From NCBI GenBank assembly GCA_016872515.1, contig VGZR01000017.1:1-48666 (forward strand): a DNA stretch of 48,666 nucleotides, written 5' to 3'. The DNA comes from SAR202 cluster bacterium. Its GTDB lineage: Bacteria > Chloroflexota > Dehalococcoidia > Lucifugimonadales > VGZR01. The first letter of the stretch is position 1, and every line of letters begins with the position of its first letter. A program made the position numbers and the translations under genes. The notes below the pieces were generated by a model. The model searched no databases and was not told where the DNA came from. It was given only the letters and a program-made list of their open reading frames with translations. Shown in pieces: positions 39,320 to 48,666 of this stretch.

Positions 39320-40006
39320 ATGGACGCTGAGCCGAAACACAGCCAGCGCAAACTGAGCAGGGTCGTCCAGGGCGTCGAAGGCCATGTGTTGCGCCGTATG
39401 CTGGCGGGCTTCCTCGTCGTACTTCCCCTGGGCGTGACAGTCTTTCTCATCGCAGTCGTCCAGGGCTTCCTTGACAAATGGATACGCCCTCGTGTGGATG
39501 GTTCATGGGTGGACTTTCCCGGCATCGGCATCGTCATCATCGTTCTGTCGTGCTACCTTATAGGCCTGCTGGTCACTTGGCGACTCGGCCGGATCGCCGT
39601 GGACTGGCAACGAATCATCTTGTCGCGTATCCCTGTATTCAAGTCCATCTATGGCATCGTCAGCCAAGCGACCGAGGCGTTCGCTTCGCCAACAGGGCGG
39701 AAGTTCAACAGAGTCGTCTTCATCGAGTGGCCCCGGCCTGGGATGTGGTCCATGGGCTTCGTAACTGGCTTACTGCCTCCCGACGAGTCGGGGAAGACAA
39801 AGATAGTGGTGTTCTTGCCGCAGTCGCCTACCCCCACCACTGGCAACCTGGCGTTCGTGGCGGAGGAGGACGTGGTTGACGCGAAGATGAGCGTGGATGC
39901 GGCGATGCGGGCAATCGTGTCGGCAGGGATCGTCCTGCCCGCGCAGCCTAAAGAGAACGGTAATGCATCTGCTGGGCAAGCGCCCAGGGCGTCTCGCCAC
40001 CACTAG
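39320..40006 (+). CDS. DUF502 family membrane protein
   Basis: 228 aa. Two membrane segments (residues about 28-52 and 68-92) are followed by the DUF502 core: SRIPVFKSIYGIVSQATEAF, FNRVVFIEWPRPGMWSMGFVTG and FLPQSPTPTTGNLAFV. The tail is Ala/Gly/basic. The function of the family is unknown, though it is widespread and often near envelope genes. It starts three bases after the glycosyltransferase gene. Confidence 0.88.
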   Translation: MDAEPKHSQRKLSRVVQGVEGHVLRRMLAGFLVVLPLGVTVFLIAVVQGFLDKWIRPRVDGSWVDFPGIGIVIIVLSCYLIGLLVTWRLGRIAVDWQRIILSRIPVFKSIYGIVSQATEAFASPTGRKFNRVVFIEWPRPGMWSMGFVTGLLPPDESGKTKIVVFLPQSPTPTTGNLAFVAEEDVVDAKMSVDAAMRAIVSAGIVLPAQPKENGNASAGQAPRASRHH

Positions 40007-40075
40007 CCTTCGGGGCGAGGCCCGCCTGCGAACGGGGTCAAGCCAGGCCGTATCCTAGGACCGCGGAGGTCGGTA

Positions 40076-40681
40076 GTGCCAGCAGCAGCGGTATGGGCGC
40101 TTGTGGCCTTCGCCAGTGGATCGGTTCCGTGGGCGGTTTGGCTAACTCGTCTCATAACCCGTGCCGACGTCCGGGACGTCGGTGACAGCAACCCCGGCGG
40201 GGCCAATGCGTGGAAGGTAGGCGGGTGCCGGCTCGGCGCGCTGGTGTTGGTGCTGGACTTTCTGAAGGGGGCGTTGCCTGTTTATCTGGCTGTCAGGTTG
40301 GGTGGCGTCGAGGGGTGGGGTCTGACGCTGGTGGGCATTGCGCCGGTGCTGGGACATGCGTTCAGCCCCTTGTTGAGGTTCCGAGGGGGGAAGGCGCTAG
40401 CGACGACGGCGGGCATCTGGACGCCGCCGACGTCGGGGCAGGCGCTTCTCCCCATCTTTTTTTGCCTTGGAGTCGGCCATGCCGTGCAAAAGGTCCACGT
40501 GTGGAGTGTAGCGGCTGCTGCGGCGGGGATGTTGGTGTTCCTACTCGTGCGCTACCCGGAGCCGCCCCTGCTGACATTGTGGGCAGCTAACTTGGGGGTT
40601 ATCGTCTTCAAACATAAGGTCGAACTCCAACGCGGACTGGAACCCAGGAGATGGCTCTTGCGGGCACTACGGAGGGCCTGA
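40076..40681 (+). CDS. plsY: Glycerol-3-phosphate acyltransferase PlsY-like
   Basis: 201 aa membrane protein of the PlsY family, which uses acyl-phosphate to acylate glycerol-3-phosphate. Motif 1 is SGSVPWAVWL. Motif 2 is GDSNPGGANAW, a variant of the usual GSGNxGATN. Motif 3 is GHAFSPLLRFRGGKALATTAG. Five to six helices are predicted. The GTG start at 40076 lacks a strong Shine-Dalgarno. The 3' end overlaps the next gene (TGATG). The motif 2 change could mark a PlsY-like subfamily with an altered acceptor. Confidence 0.85.
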   Translation: MPAAAVWALVAFASGSVPWAVWLTRLITRADVRDVGDSNPGGANAWKVGGCRLGALVLVLDFLKGALPVYLAVRLGGVEGWGLTLVGIAPVLGHAFSPLLRFRGGKALATTAGIWTPPTSGQALLPIFFCLGVGHAVQKVHVWSVAAAAAGMLVFLLVRYPEPPLLTLWAANLGVIVFKHKVELQRGLEPRRWLLRALRRA

Positions 40682-41835
40682 TGGGCGCCTTCGTGTTGGG
40701 CCTTCAGTGGTTCCTCGTGGTGTTGGCGGGCTATTTAACCTTGGTGACTTTGACGAATCTCCGCTCCCTCAAGCGGCTCACCGCCACGGATATGTTCGCT
40801 GAATCGCCTCTCGTTTCGGTATTGGTGCCTGCCAGGAATGAGGAACGGAACATAGGTCGTTGTGTGGACGCGTTACTGGCCCAGGAGTACGCCGACCTAG
40901 AAGTGCTGGTCCTCGATGATCATTCCACGGACAGAACGGCGGAGATTGTGCAGAGAAGGGCAGTCCGAGCCCCCCGCCTGCGGTTGCTGAGGGGTCAGGA
41001 GTTGCCGCCAGGTTGGCTCGGCAAGCACTGGGCGTGCCACCAACTCGCGCAGGCCGCCGCCGGGAGCTTGGTGCTCTTCGTGGATGCGGACACGGTATTG
41101 GAACAGGGGACGGTCCGCGACGCGGTCGCGGTTCTCGACACTGACAAGGCGGACCTGCTCTCCCTGTTGCCTACGAGGGTGCCCGGCTCATGGATGGATA
41201 GGATGGTGTTCCCAGTGATTGACTGGGCGTTCCACGCCTGGGTGCCGTTCGCGATCGCGTACGCGGTCAAGGCCCCATCGCTGTCGCTGGCGTTCGGCCA
41301 ATTCTTGCTCTTCCGGCGTGGGGCGTATGAACAGCTAGGCGGGTATGAGGCCATCAAGGACCGGGTGTTGGACGATATTGAACTGGGGAGGCGAACGACG
41401 GCGGCAGGGCTGAGGTGGCGGCTGTACGATGGCAGCGGGCGAGTCGAAACGCATATGTACGCAAGTGTGGGAGAGACGCTCGAAGGATTTGCCAAGAACA
41501 TCTTCGCCTTCTTCGGAGCACAGATAGTCCTATTCATTCCGGTGTGGCTGGTGGGCATGGCCGTAGCGTTCGCGCCCATCGCGGTCATCCTCGCGGCCGC
41601 CGCGGGTGCGCAGGTCGCCACGACGGCTTTGGTGCTGGCCTATGTCACCGTCGGCCTGCTACTGGCCACGTGGGCCGTGGTGTGCCTGCGGTTCAGATAT
41701 GGCCTTTGGTATGCGGTAGCATGCCCCATGACCATACTGGTGACGCTTCAGGTGGCGTTGCGCTCGATGGTGCTGACGCTGCAGGGCCGGACGCAGTGGA
41801 AAGGCCGGTCCATCGCCGTACGCAGGCTGCCCTGA
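40681..41835 (+). CDS. Glycosyltransferase family 2, membrane-anchored
   Basis: 384 aa. An N-terminal helix precedes the GT-A domain: VSVLVPARNEERNIGRCVDAL, then VLDDHSTDRTAE, PPGWLGKHWACHQLAQAA and the DxD-type VDADTVLE. Later RVLDDIELGRR supplies the catalytic acidic residues. Three C-terminal helices follow. The plan matches hopanoid-associated and carotenoid-type GT2 enzymes, suggesting glycosylation of a lipid or isoprenoid acceptor (inference). ATG at 40681 follows GGAGGG and overlaps the plsY stop; an ATG at 40651 lacks proper spacing. Confidence 0.86.
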   Translation: MGAFVLGLQWFLVVLAGYLTLVTLTNLRSLKRLTATDMFAESPLVSVLVPARNEERNIGRCVDALLAQEYADLEVLVLDDHSTDRTAEIVQRRAVRAPRLRLLRGQELPPGWLGKHWACHQLAQAAAGSLVLFVDADTVLEQGTVRDAVAVLDTDKADLLSLLPTRVPGSWMDRMVFPVIDWAFHAWVPFAIAYAVKAPSLSLAFGQFLLFRRGAYEQLGGYEAIKDRVLDDIELGRRTTAAGLRWRLYDGSGRVETHMYASVGETLEGFAKNIFAFFGAQIVLFIPVWLVGMAVAFAPIAVILAAAAGAQVATTALVLAYVTVGLLLATWAVVCLRFRYGLWYAVACPMTILVTLQVALRSMVLTLQGRTQWKGRSIAVRRLP

Positions 41836-41851
41836 GGAGCAATCGAGGTCC

Positions 41852-42667
41852 ATGATGGTAAGTGGCAGGATGCGCGGTTACAAGACGGAGGGGGTCGTGC
41901 TGCGGCACGTGGCGTCGGGAGAAGCAGACCGCATCGTGGTGCTATACACGCCGGAGTACGGCAAGTTGCGCGCGGTGGCGAAGGGCGTGCGGCGGGTCAA
42001 GAGCAAGCTGGCTGGTCACCTGGAGTTGCTGAACAGGGTTTCGGTATCGCTGGCGGAAGGGCGTAGCATGGACACCGTGACAGAGACGGAGACGGTGCAA
42101 GCCTACCGCGGTGTGCGCGAGGACTTGGAGCGGTTATCGGCGGCGATGTTCATGGCCGAGTTGGTGGACGGCATCGCTGTGGAGCAGGCGCCGAGCCAGC
42201 CGGCGTACGCGCTGCTTACCGCGTCACTGGAGCTGCTGGAGACGGCGGAGCGGCCTGGACAAGCGGCTCGGTGTTTTCAAGTGCAGATGCTGGCGCTGTC
42301 GGGTTTTGGCCCTGAGCTGCGCAAGTGCGTACAGTGCGATGCGGAGTTGGAGCCGCGCGACCACGCATTCACCGTTGTCGGCGGAGGCATCATCTGCCCC
42401 GCGTGCCGCGCGGGGTCGCAGGACGCGCTGGTCCCCATTTCGCTGAACGTGTTGAAGGTGCTGCGGTTCTTCCAGCGGGAGCCGATGGAAAAGGCGGCGA
42501 GCCTGCGTCTGGATGCCCAGCTGTTTGACGAGTTGGAGCGGGTATTGGATGGCTACGCGCGTTACGTGCTGGAGCGGGACTTGAAGACGACAGAGTTCAT
42601 GGACTTGGTGCGATCAGGCAGGACGACGCGCCAGGGCCGAGGCACCGGGGCACCAAAGACTACATGA
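41852..42667 (+). CDS. recO: DNA repair protein RecO
   Basis: 271 aa mediator of RecFOR recombination repair that helps RecA replace SSB. The N-terminal OB fold is YKTEGVVLRHVASGEADRIVVLYT and KLRAVAKGVRR, each shown in part. A zinc finger is formed by CVQC and CPAC (near residues 154 and 192), followed by a helical C-terminus. The ATG at 41852 has GAGG upstream, with in-frame ATGs at 41855 and 41870 as alternatives. Its stop overlaps the 3' end of the convergent SDR gene by 8 bp. Confidence 0.93.
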   Translation: MMVSGRMRGYKTEGVVLRHVASGEADRIVVLYTPEYGKLRAVAKGVRRVKSKLAGHLELLNRVSVSLAEGRSMDTVTETETVQAYRGVREDLERLSAAMFMAELVDGIAVEQAPSQPAYALLTASLELLETAERPGQAARCFQVQMLALSGFGPELRKCVQCDAELEPRDHAFTVVGGGIICPACRAGSQDALVPISLNVLKVLRFFQREPMEKAASLRLDAQLFDELERVLDGYARYVLERDLKTTEFMDLVRSGRTTRQGRGTGAPKTT

Positions 42668-43505
42668 TGGAGCGTCGGACCATGGCCTGGAAGATGCGCG
42701 ATGGAATAAATCGCACACCCATGACGCCGAGCCAGGCCTCGATGCCCACCGGGTAGCGGGACGCAGGGTTGCGGCTACGGATGGCCTTGTGGATAACCTT
42801 CGCCACAACGATGGGGTCGTGGGAGAAGCGCAGGATGTTGCCGTGCTTGCGGCGGTAGCGTTCCACGGCGGCTTGGTACGGCAGGTCTGGCGAGAGCGCG
42901 TTCTCGCCGACAACTTGGCTCTCGTCATAGAAATCGGTGCGGAACAGGCCCGGCTCCACCACCGCCACGCAGATGCCGTACGGCCATAGCTCCTGTCGCA
43001 GCGACTCGCTCATGCCTTCGAGGGCGAACTTGCTGGCGACGTAGGCCCCGTTGAAGGGGGTCGCGACCCGCCCCGCGACAGAACTAACGTTGATGATAGT
43101 GCCGTGACGTCGCTCCAACATATTGGGCAGCACCGCCTTGGCCATGCGAAACGCGGCAAAAACATTGGTCTCGAACTGGGCCCTCAGTTCTTCGCTGGAC
43201 AGTCCCTGGAGCGGCCCCCACAGCCCGTATCCTGCATTATTCACGAGCGCGTCTATCCTGCCGAAGCGCGCGATAAGTTCAGGAACGACGGCTGCAACGT
43301 CCTCATCGCTGTTCACGTCCAATTCCGCGGGTGTCACGGAGAGACCCTTGGCCTTCGCCTGCTCTTGCAGTTCCGAAAGGCGAGCTAGGGAGCGACTGGT
43401 GCCGATGACGGCGTAGCCCTTCTGCGCAAGATAGACGGCGGTTGTAAGGCCGATGCCGGACGAGGCCCCGGTGATGAGGACGACGTCGGCCTGCTGGGTC
43501 TTCAT
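42660..43505 (-). CDS. SDR family oxidoreductase
   Basis: 280 aa classical SDR. TGASSGIG is near residues 12-19, Ser/Arg after beta-2 (GTSRSLARL) suggests NADP(H), and NNAGYGLWGP and YVASK complete the active site, with the catalytic Ser in NVSSVAG. The longer C-terminus and the VEPGLFRTDF stretch place it near the retinol/17-beta-hydroxysteroid dehydrogenase-like group. The substrate is unknown. ATG at 43505 was chosen over an upstream in-frame start at 43553, which precedes the probable transcript start. Confidence 0.88.
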   Translation of the reverse strand: MKTQQADVVLITGASSGIGLTTAVYLAQKGYAVIGTSRSLARLSELQEQAKAKGLSVTPAELDVNSDEDVAAVVPELIARFGRIDALVNNAGYGLWGPLQGLSSEELRAQFETNVFAAFRMAKAVLPNMLERRHGTIINVSSVAGRVATPFNGAYVASKFALEGMSESLRQELWPYGICVAVVEPGLFRTDFYDESQVVGENALSPDLPYQAAVERYRRKHGNILRFSHDPIVVAKVIHKAIRSRNPASRYPVGIEAWLGVMGVRFIPSRIFQAMVRRSIM

Positions 43506-43538
43506 GACGGACAACCTCTGGGCCGGAGAGATGGGCGC

Positions 43539-43544
43539 ATTATA
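43539..43544 (-). promoter_or_regulatory. -10 element of the SDR promoter
   Basis: A perfect TATAAT on the minus strand (43544-43539), 33 bp before the ATG at 43505. The -35 region is not convincing. Confidence 0.5.
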
Positions 43545-43566
43545 CGGCACCACCGCCGCGGGCAGC

Positions 43567-43594
43567 CTGACAGGCCGGAACGCGATGGTATAAC
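43567..43594 (+). promoter_or_regulatory. Promoter of the LOG-like/enolase genes
   Basis: CTGACA (43567-43572), a 16-bp spacer ending TGG and TATAAC (43589-43594), an extended -10 like that of ctaA. It drives the genes starting at 43640 and is divergent from the SDR promoter. Confidence 0.6.
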
Positions 43595-43639
43595 CTAAGG
43601 ATCGCAGCGTTGAAAACGTATCGAGCAGAGGGCTGGAAG

Positions 43640-44152
43640 GTGATTGTATCTGTGATAGGGGCTTCCAACGCTAACCCGGAGTTGGTGGACCTTGCGGAGC
43701 AGGTTGGCCGCGAGTTAGCCCGCAGAGGGGTCGCCGTCGCCTGCGACGGGCTTTCTGGGGTGACGGAGGCGGTATGCCGGGGCGCCAAGAGCGAGGGCGG
43801 AACGACCATTGGCATCCAGCCCGGGAGTGACCCGAAGGACGCGAATCGGTGGGTGGACATACCTATCTGCACCGGCATGGGGTACGCGCGTAACGCCATC
43901 GTGGTTAAGACGGGCCGGGCGGTCATCGCGGTCGGCGGCGCCTACGGGACGCTCTCCGAGATCGGCCATGCGCTGGCCGAGGGGACGCCGGTCGTCGGGC
44001 TGAAGACCTGGGCGCCAGTGCGCGAGGGGAGGACGGACGAAGGCATCATCGTGGCGAAGACGGCGAAGGAGGCGGTGGAGCGGGCGCTGGCGGCGGTGGC
44101 TCGGCGGGACGGGGGCTGGCAACAGCGGCTGCCGTCGGGGAATCCGAGATGA
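43640..44152 (+). CDS. TIGR00725 / LOG-like Rossmann protein
   Basis: 170 aa. It begins MIVSVIGASNANPEL and carries GGAYGTLSEIGHAL, the nucleotide-phosphate-binding motif related to PGGxGTxxE of lysine-decarboxylase-like LOG proteins. The TIGR00725 subfamily has no firm function; cytokinin-type phosphoribohydrolase activity is known only for true LOG proteins. GTG at 43640 has AGAGGG upstream and fits the family N-terminus; TTG at 43610 is an alternative. The stop overlaps the enolase start (ATGA). Confidence 0.82.
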   Translation: MIVSVIGASNANPELVDLAEQVGRELARRGVAVACDGLSGVTEAVCRGAKSEGGTTIGIQPGSDPKDANRWVDIPICTGMGYARNAIVVKTGRAVIAVGGAYGTLSEIGHALAEGTPVVGLKTWAPVREGRTDEGIIVAKTAKEAVERALAAVARRDGGWQQRLPSGNPR

Positions 44153-45447
44153 CGACCATCGCGCGGGTCACAGCAAGAGAGGTTCTGGACTCACGGGGCA
44201 ACCCCACTGTGGAAGCCGACGTCGTGCTGTCCGACGGGTCGCTGGGCCGCGCCATCGTGCCCTCGGGGGCGAGCACGGGGAGTCGCGAGGCGGTGGAGCT
44301 TCGTGATGGGGATCCAAAGCGGTTCCGAGGACTCGGAGTACTGCGCGCCGTGGAGAATGTTCGTGGTCCGATTGCGGGGAGCCTCGAAGGGCGCCGCCTG
44401 CTCGAACAGCGTGAGTTGGACAGCGTCCTCAAACGGCTCGACGGCACGGACAACAAGTCGAAGTTGGGGGCAAACGCCATCCTTGGGGTCTCGCTGGCCT
44501 ATGCCCATGCGACTGCGGCGAGCAAAAAGGTGCCGCTGTATCGCCACTTGAGCGTGGGCGGCGAGCCGGCCCTGCCCGTGCCGATGTTCAACATCATCAA
44601 CGGGGGCAAGCACGCGCTTGACTCCACCGATATCCAAGAGTTCATGGTTATCCCCGCAGGGTTCGATCGGTTCAGTGAGGCTCTGCGGGCTGGGGCCGAG
44701 GTCTATGGGGCATTGCGTAGGCTGCTACGGCATTCGGGTCACCGCACTACTGTCGGTGATGAGGGAGGCTTTTCCCCGACCCTTCAGTCCAATCAGCGGG
44801 CTGTCGAATTGGTCGTGGAGGCCATCGAAGCGGCAGGCTACAAGGCAGGTACGGAATGCTTCGTGGGGTTGGACGTGGCGGCCTCGGAAGTATGGACACC
44901 GAACCTCAGATACAACTTGGCGAGCGAGAACAAGAGTCTGACGGGCGCAGAGATGATGGCGCTGTACGAAACCTGGGCGCACGAGTTTCACGTGATTAGT
45001 ATCGAGGACGGGATGCCAGAAACCGATTGGAAAAGCTGGCAGGACTTGACGGCGAAGATGGGAGGAAAGACACAACTGGTGGGCGATGACCTGCTGGTGA
45101 CCGATCCCAAGCTCATCACTCAGGCAATCCAACAAAAGGCGGCCAATGCCGCGCTTATCAAACTCAACCAGATCGGGACGGTCACGGAGACGCTGGAAGC
45201 GATACGGACAGCGAAGGACGCCAGCTGGGGTGTCGTCGTGAGCCACCGGTCGGGCGAGACAGAGGACACGAGCATCGCCGACCTAGCCGTTGGGACGGCG
45301 GCCGGGCAGGTCAAGGCCGGTGCGCCTGCTCGTGGGGAGCGGACCGCGAAGTACAACCGTCTGTTGCGCATCGAGGAGGAACTTGGACCGAAGGCACAGT
45401 TCGCGGGCCGGAATGTATATGAACGGTTTCTCCGGAATCGGCGGTAG
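44149..45447 (+). CDS. eno: Enolase
   Basis: 432 aa glycolytic enzyme converting 2-phosphoglycerate to phosphoenolpyruvate. It starts TTIARVTAREVLDSRGNPTV and has GASTGSREAVELRDGD, GDEGGFSP (catalytic Glu region), GDDLLVTDP, ALIKLNQIGTVTETLEAI (catalytic Lys) and SHRSGETEDTSIADLAVG. All magnesium ligands are in place. It is translationally coupled to the LOG-like gene and followed by gap after 85 bp. Confidence 0.97.
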   Translation: MTTIARVTAREVLDSRGNPTVEADVVLSDGSLGRAIVPSGASTGSREAVELRDGDPKRFRGLGVLRAVENVRGPIAGSLEGRRLLEQRELDSVLKRLDGTDNKSKLGANAILGVSLAYAHATAASKKVPLYRHLSVGGEPALPVPMFNIINGGKHALDSTDIQEFMVIPAGFDRFSEALRAGAEVYGALRRLLRHSGHRTTVGDEGGFSPTLQSNQRAVELVVEAIEAAGYKAGTECFVGLDVAASEVWTPNLRYNLASENKSLTGAEMMALYETWAHEFHVISIEDGMPETDWKSWQDLTAKMGGKTQLVGDDLLVTDPKLITQAIQQKAANAALIKLNQIGTVTETLEAIRTAKDASWGVVVSHRSGETEDTSIADLAVGTAAGQVKAGAPARGERTAKYNRLLRIEEELGPKAQFAGRNVYERFLRNRR

Positions 45448-45517
45448 TGTCTCATCCCTTGTCTCAGTCCGAATCGGGTAGTAACCTAATGGGTCGCTAT
45501 TGTTGTAATCAGAGTGA

Positions 45518-46546
<1,029 letters not shown>

Positions 46547-46669
46547 CACGACTCGAAGACGTCTCCAAGGCCTCGCACTGCTCTGTCTAGCCGTGGCACT
46601 GGGCCTAGCCGTGGTTGCTCTTGCGGCTCCGGCGGGCCGACTTTCCCCATCGAGCCATCGCCGGCGCTG

Positions 46670-46939
46670 GTGGAGCAAGGGAAGGCACTTTACTCCGCCC
46701 AGTGCCTCACCTGCCACGGCGACGAGACTGGACAGAACAGGCAGCCCGACGCCCCGCCGCACAACGGAGAGGGGCATACGTGGCACCACCCAGACCGGCT
46801 GCTGTTCCAGTGGGTTATGGACGGCCCACCACTGAGGACAGCCATGCCCACCTTCCGCAGCAAACTGTCGGAGCGGGAGGTGGTGGCGGTGTTGGCCTTC
46901 ATCAAGACCATGTGGACAGATGAGATCCGCAAGGGCTAG
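46670..46939 (+). CDS. Class I cytochrome c fragment, probably damaged at both ends
   Basis: 89 codons with heme motif CLTCH near residue 12 and a likely distal Met in AMPTFRSKLSEREVVAVLAFIKTMW (motif shown in two parts: AMPTFRS and VLAFIKTMW). A hydrophobic export signal (LALLCLAVALGLAVVALAA) lies just upstream at about 46566-46630, but in another frame; loss of one base near 46621 would explain this, giving a lipoprotein-like ...VAL-CGSGG junction. At the other end TAG (46937-46939) is followed by 16 in-frame sense codons (AEFSQAYEDQLKELGE) to another TAG. It may be a decaying periplasmic or lipoprotein electron carrier. Confidence 0.6.
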   Translation: MEQGKALYSAQCLTCHGDETGQNRQPDAPPHNGEGHTWHHPDRLLFQWVMDGPPLRTAMPTFRSKLSEREVVAVLAFIKTMWTDEIRKG

Positions 46940-46997
46940 GCGGAGTTCTCTCAGGCGTATGAGGACCAACTCAAGGAGCTCGGTGAGTAGGGAAGGC

Positions 46998-48593
46998 CTA
47001 AGCTCCTGTGAACCCGCCTAGTGCTTTCGCCATCGTCCTGACCCCATCCTCGATTTCCGGCTCGGTGACGCCGGTATAGCCGAGGAGGAGACCGTGGTGG
47101 TTCCTGGTCTCTATCGAGAAGCTGGACAGGGCCTCGGTTTCGATCCCGGCGCCGGCCACCAGCTTCGACGCACGAACATCGCTCCAGCCCTCCGGCATGC
47201 GCCCGACGAGGTGCATCCCTGCGTCCTCGGGGCGTACGTCCAGTATCCCTTTGAGGTAACGATGCGCGGCGGCAACGAGGGCCGCCTGCCTTTGCGCATA
47301 CAGCGTCCGCATCTTTCGCACGTGACGGGTGAAGTGCCCCTCCGCGATGAACTCGGCCATCACCGACTGATGGAGCCAGGAAGAACCACGGTCGGTGACG
47401 GCATGGGCCGACGTAAAGCTCTCCACGAAGTCGGGAGGGACGACCATGTACCCCAGCCGGAGCGACGGGAACATCAGCTTGCTGAACGTGCCGATGTAAA
47501 TCACCCTGCCCTCGGTATCGAGACCTTGCAGCGCCGCCAGGGGAAACCCCTTGTACCGGTATTCGCTATCGTAGTCGTCCTCAAGGATCCACGCGTCGAT
47601 ATCGGAGGCCCAGTTGAGTAGCTCGAGGCGGCGCACGAGGCTCATCGTTACCCCTAACGGGTACTGCCGGGAGGGCGTCACGCTGATAAGTTTCGCATGG
47701 GGGGCACGCTCTCTCGCCACATCGACATCGAACCCCTCCGCGTCGATGGGGATCGGCAAGACCGTCGCTTCCGAACCCCGTATGGCGGCGAGTGAGCCGA
47801 GGTAGCCCGGGTCCTCGACACACGCCACGTCTCCATCGTTGAGCAGTATCCGGGCTGAGAGGTCGAGCGCCTGTTGGGAGCCGTTCACGATGATGACCTG
47901 CTCTGTCTTACAGCGTACACCGCGGGTGGTCGAAAGGTAGTTCACGATCTCCTCTCGGAGGGGGACGTATCCTGCCGGGTCTGGGTAGTGCAGCAGTTCC
48001 TCTACCTGGTCGCGGTACCGCCGGGATGCCATCTGCGCCCACAGTTTGAAAGGAAAGGCGTGGATATCCGGTAGGCCGGTCTGGAAAGCGCGAGGCCTTT
48101 TGATATGGTCCCGTAGCCCCACCGACGCCGTCGCGAGGGTGTGCCCGCGTTTGGATATCTGCCTCCGACTGGTTCGAGTGCGCCCGTACGTGGAGGGCGG
48201 GCCGGAGGAAAGCAGCTGCTGGGCTCTCAGGAACGCGTCTGGGAGATTCTTTACGACGAACGTCCCCGCTCCAACCTTGCTTTCCAGGTACGCCTCGGCC
48301 ACCAACTGCTCGTACGCGGCCATGATTGTGTTCCGCGAAAGCCCCAACTGCTCCGCCAGGTCCCTGCTGGAGGGCAAGCGGGTTCCGGGCGCAACGCTCC
48401 CGCTCAGTATGGTGAGCCGTAGCTGCTCGTACAGCTGTTTGGTAAGGGAGTCCCGGGAAGACCCGTTGATGGTTAGATTGACCAGTGGAAAGACCAAACT
48501 TGCACCCCCGGCTTCGTGAACAGGCCTGGATGGAATGGCACCATCGTTTTTTGTAGAATGGCTCTTGAACGAAACCAATCCTTTGAGACACAA
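46998..48593 (-). CDS. MocR/PdxR-type GntR regulator with aminotransferase domain
   Basis: 531 aa as drawn from TTG at 48593; homology begins at SLVFPLVNLTI, so TTG at 48497 behind GGGGGTG may be the true start. The winged helix (LPSSRDLAEQLGLSRNTIMA, GAGTFV) is followed by a linker and a fold-type I aminotransferase domain with DIHAFPFKLW, YPDPAGYVPLREEI, the PLP Asp in LEDDYDSEYRYKG and Lys in GTFSKLMFPSLRLGY. Such proteins are usually transcriptional regulators of vitamin B6, GABA or amino-acid genes, and often sit divergent from their target. The divergent neighbour lies outside the window. Confidence 0.9.
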   Translation of the reverse strand: MCLKGLVSFKSHSTKNDGAIPSRPVHEAGGASLVFPLVNLTINGSSRDSLTKQLYEQLRLTILSGSVAPGTRLPSSRDLAEQLGLSRNTIMAAYEQLVAEAYLESKVGAGTFVVKNLPDAFLRAQQLLSSGPPSTYGRTRTSRRQISKRGHTLATASVGLRDHIKRPRAFQTGLPDIHAFPFKLWAQMASRRYRDQVEELLHYPDPAGYVPLREEIVNYLSTTRGVRCKTEQVIIVNGSQQALDLSARILLNDGDVACVEDPGYLGSLAAIRGSEATVLPIPIDAEGFDVDVARERAPHAKLISVTPSRQYPLGVTMSLVRRLELLNWASDIDAWILEDDYDSEYRYKGFPLAALQGLDTEGRVIYIGTFSKLMFPSLRLGYMVVPPDFVESFTSAHAVTDRGSSWLHQSVMAEFIAEGHFTRHVRKMRTLYAQRQAALVAAAHRYLKGILDVRPEDAGMHLVGRMPEGWSDVRASKLVAGAGIETEALSSFSIETRNHHGLLLGYTGVTEPEIEDGVRTMAKALGGFTGA

Positions 48594-48666
48594 TCTAGCT
48601 CATCCATGGAGGGATGTCCATCGAACCTGATGGCGCGGATGGCCGCCCAAAACCTGGCCTCGATTG

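Noticed and set aside
46937-46939. Pyrrolysine or amber readthrough in the cytochrome c gene
   Set aside because: Nothing suggests Pyl machinery, and an upstream frameshift in the same gene makes decay or error simpler.

Overview
The window is GC-rich chromosomal DNA from an aerobic bacterium, most likely a member of the Chloroflexota (Dehalococcoidia/SAR202-like). This is inferred from the style of the proteins (V/E/K-repeat lipoprotein solute-binding protein, caa3-type oxidase cluster, DUF3179 lipoprotein, peptidase family P1, D-aminoacylase) and not from a marker-gene tree. Nearly every base is in a gene, and genes are packed in short operons on both strands with frequent 4-base start/stop overlaps.

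Layout. 1-98: tail of an integrase-type transposase and its probable end. 205-4077: solute-binding lipoprotein and two permeases of a peptide/nickel-type ABC importer, closed by a terminator (no ATPase genes here). 4102-11789: amidase, alpha/beta hydrolase, P1 peptidase, DUF3179 lipoprotein, an SDR and tRNA-Lys(CTT), flanked by two inverted class-A beta-lactamase-like paralogues. 11850-19733: heme A/O synthesis and a complete caa3 cytochrome oxidase operon (ctaA, ctaB, coxB, coxA, coxC, coxD, ctaG, a small membrane protein, sco). 19811-23541 (minus strand): thrS, a HicB/DinB-like protein, infC, rpmI and rplT. 23712-29030: D-aminoacylase, a frameshifted threonine dehydratase, a cupin, a 2-hydroxyacid dehydrogenase and a nucleotide-sugar-epimerase-like protein. 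29225-32091: biotin carboxylase, a DsbA-family protein interrupted by an in-frame UGA, and RNase III. 32142-34075 (minus): glyA and hpf. 34202-42667: a threonine-type transcription attenuator, then hom, thrC, an acyltransferase, two glycosyltransferases, DUF502, plsY and recO. 42660-48593: SDR, LOG-like protein, enolase, GAPDH, a damaged cytochrome c and a MocR-type regulator.

Three signals stand out. (1) The DsbA-family gene at 30722-31387 has UGA at exactly the catalytic cysteine position. It has a good promoter, an unbroken frame on both sides and a bacterial-SECIS-like hairpin just downstream, so it is a candidate selenoprotein. (2) Upstream of hom-thrC lies a complete classical attenuator: a Thr-rich leader peptide, an 11-bp antiterminator pairing and a U-tailed terminator. 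(3) infC appears to start at AUA behind a strong Shine-Dalgarno, the hallmark of IF3 autoregulation. Smaller points are the complementary catalytic substitutions in the beta-lactamase-like pair, a ThrRS without its TGS domain, a soluble insertion in CoxC, and several broken genes that could be real decay or assembly indels.
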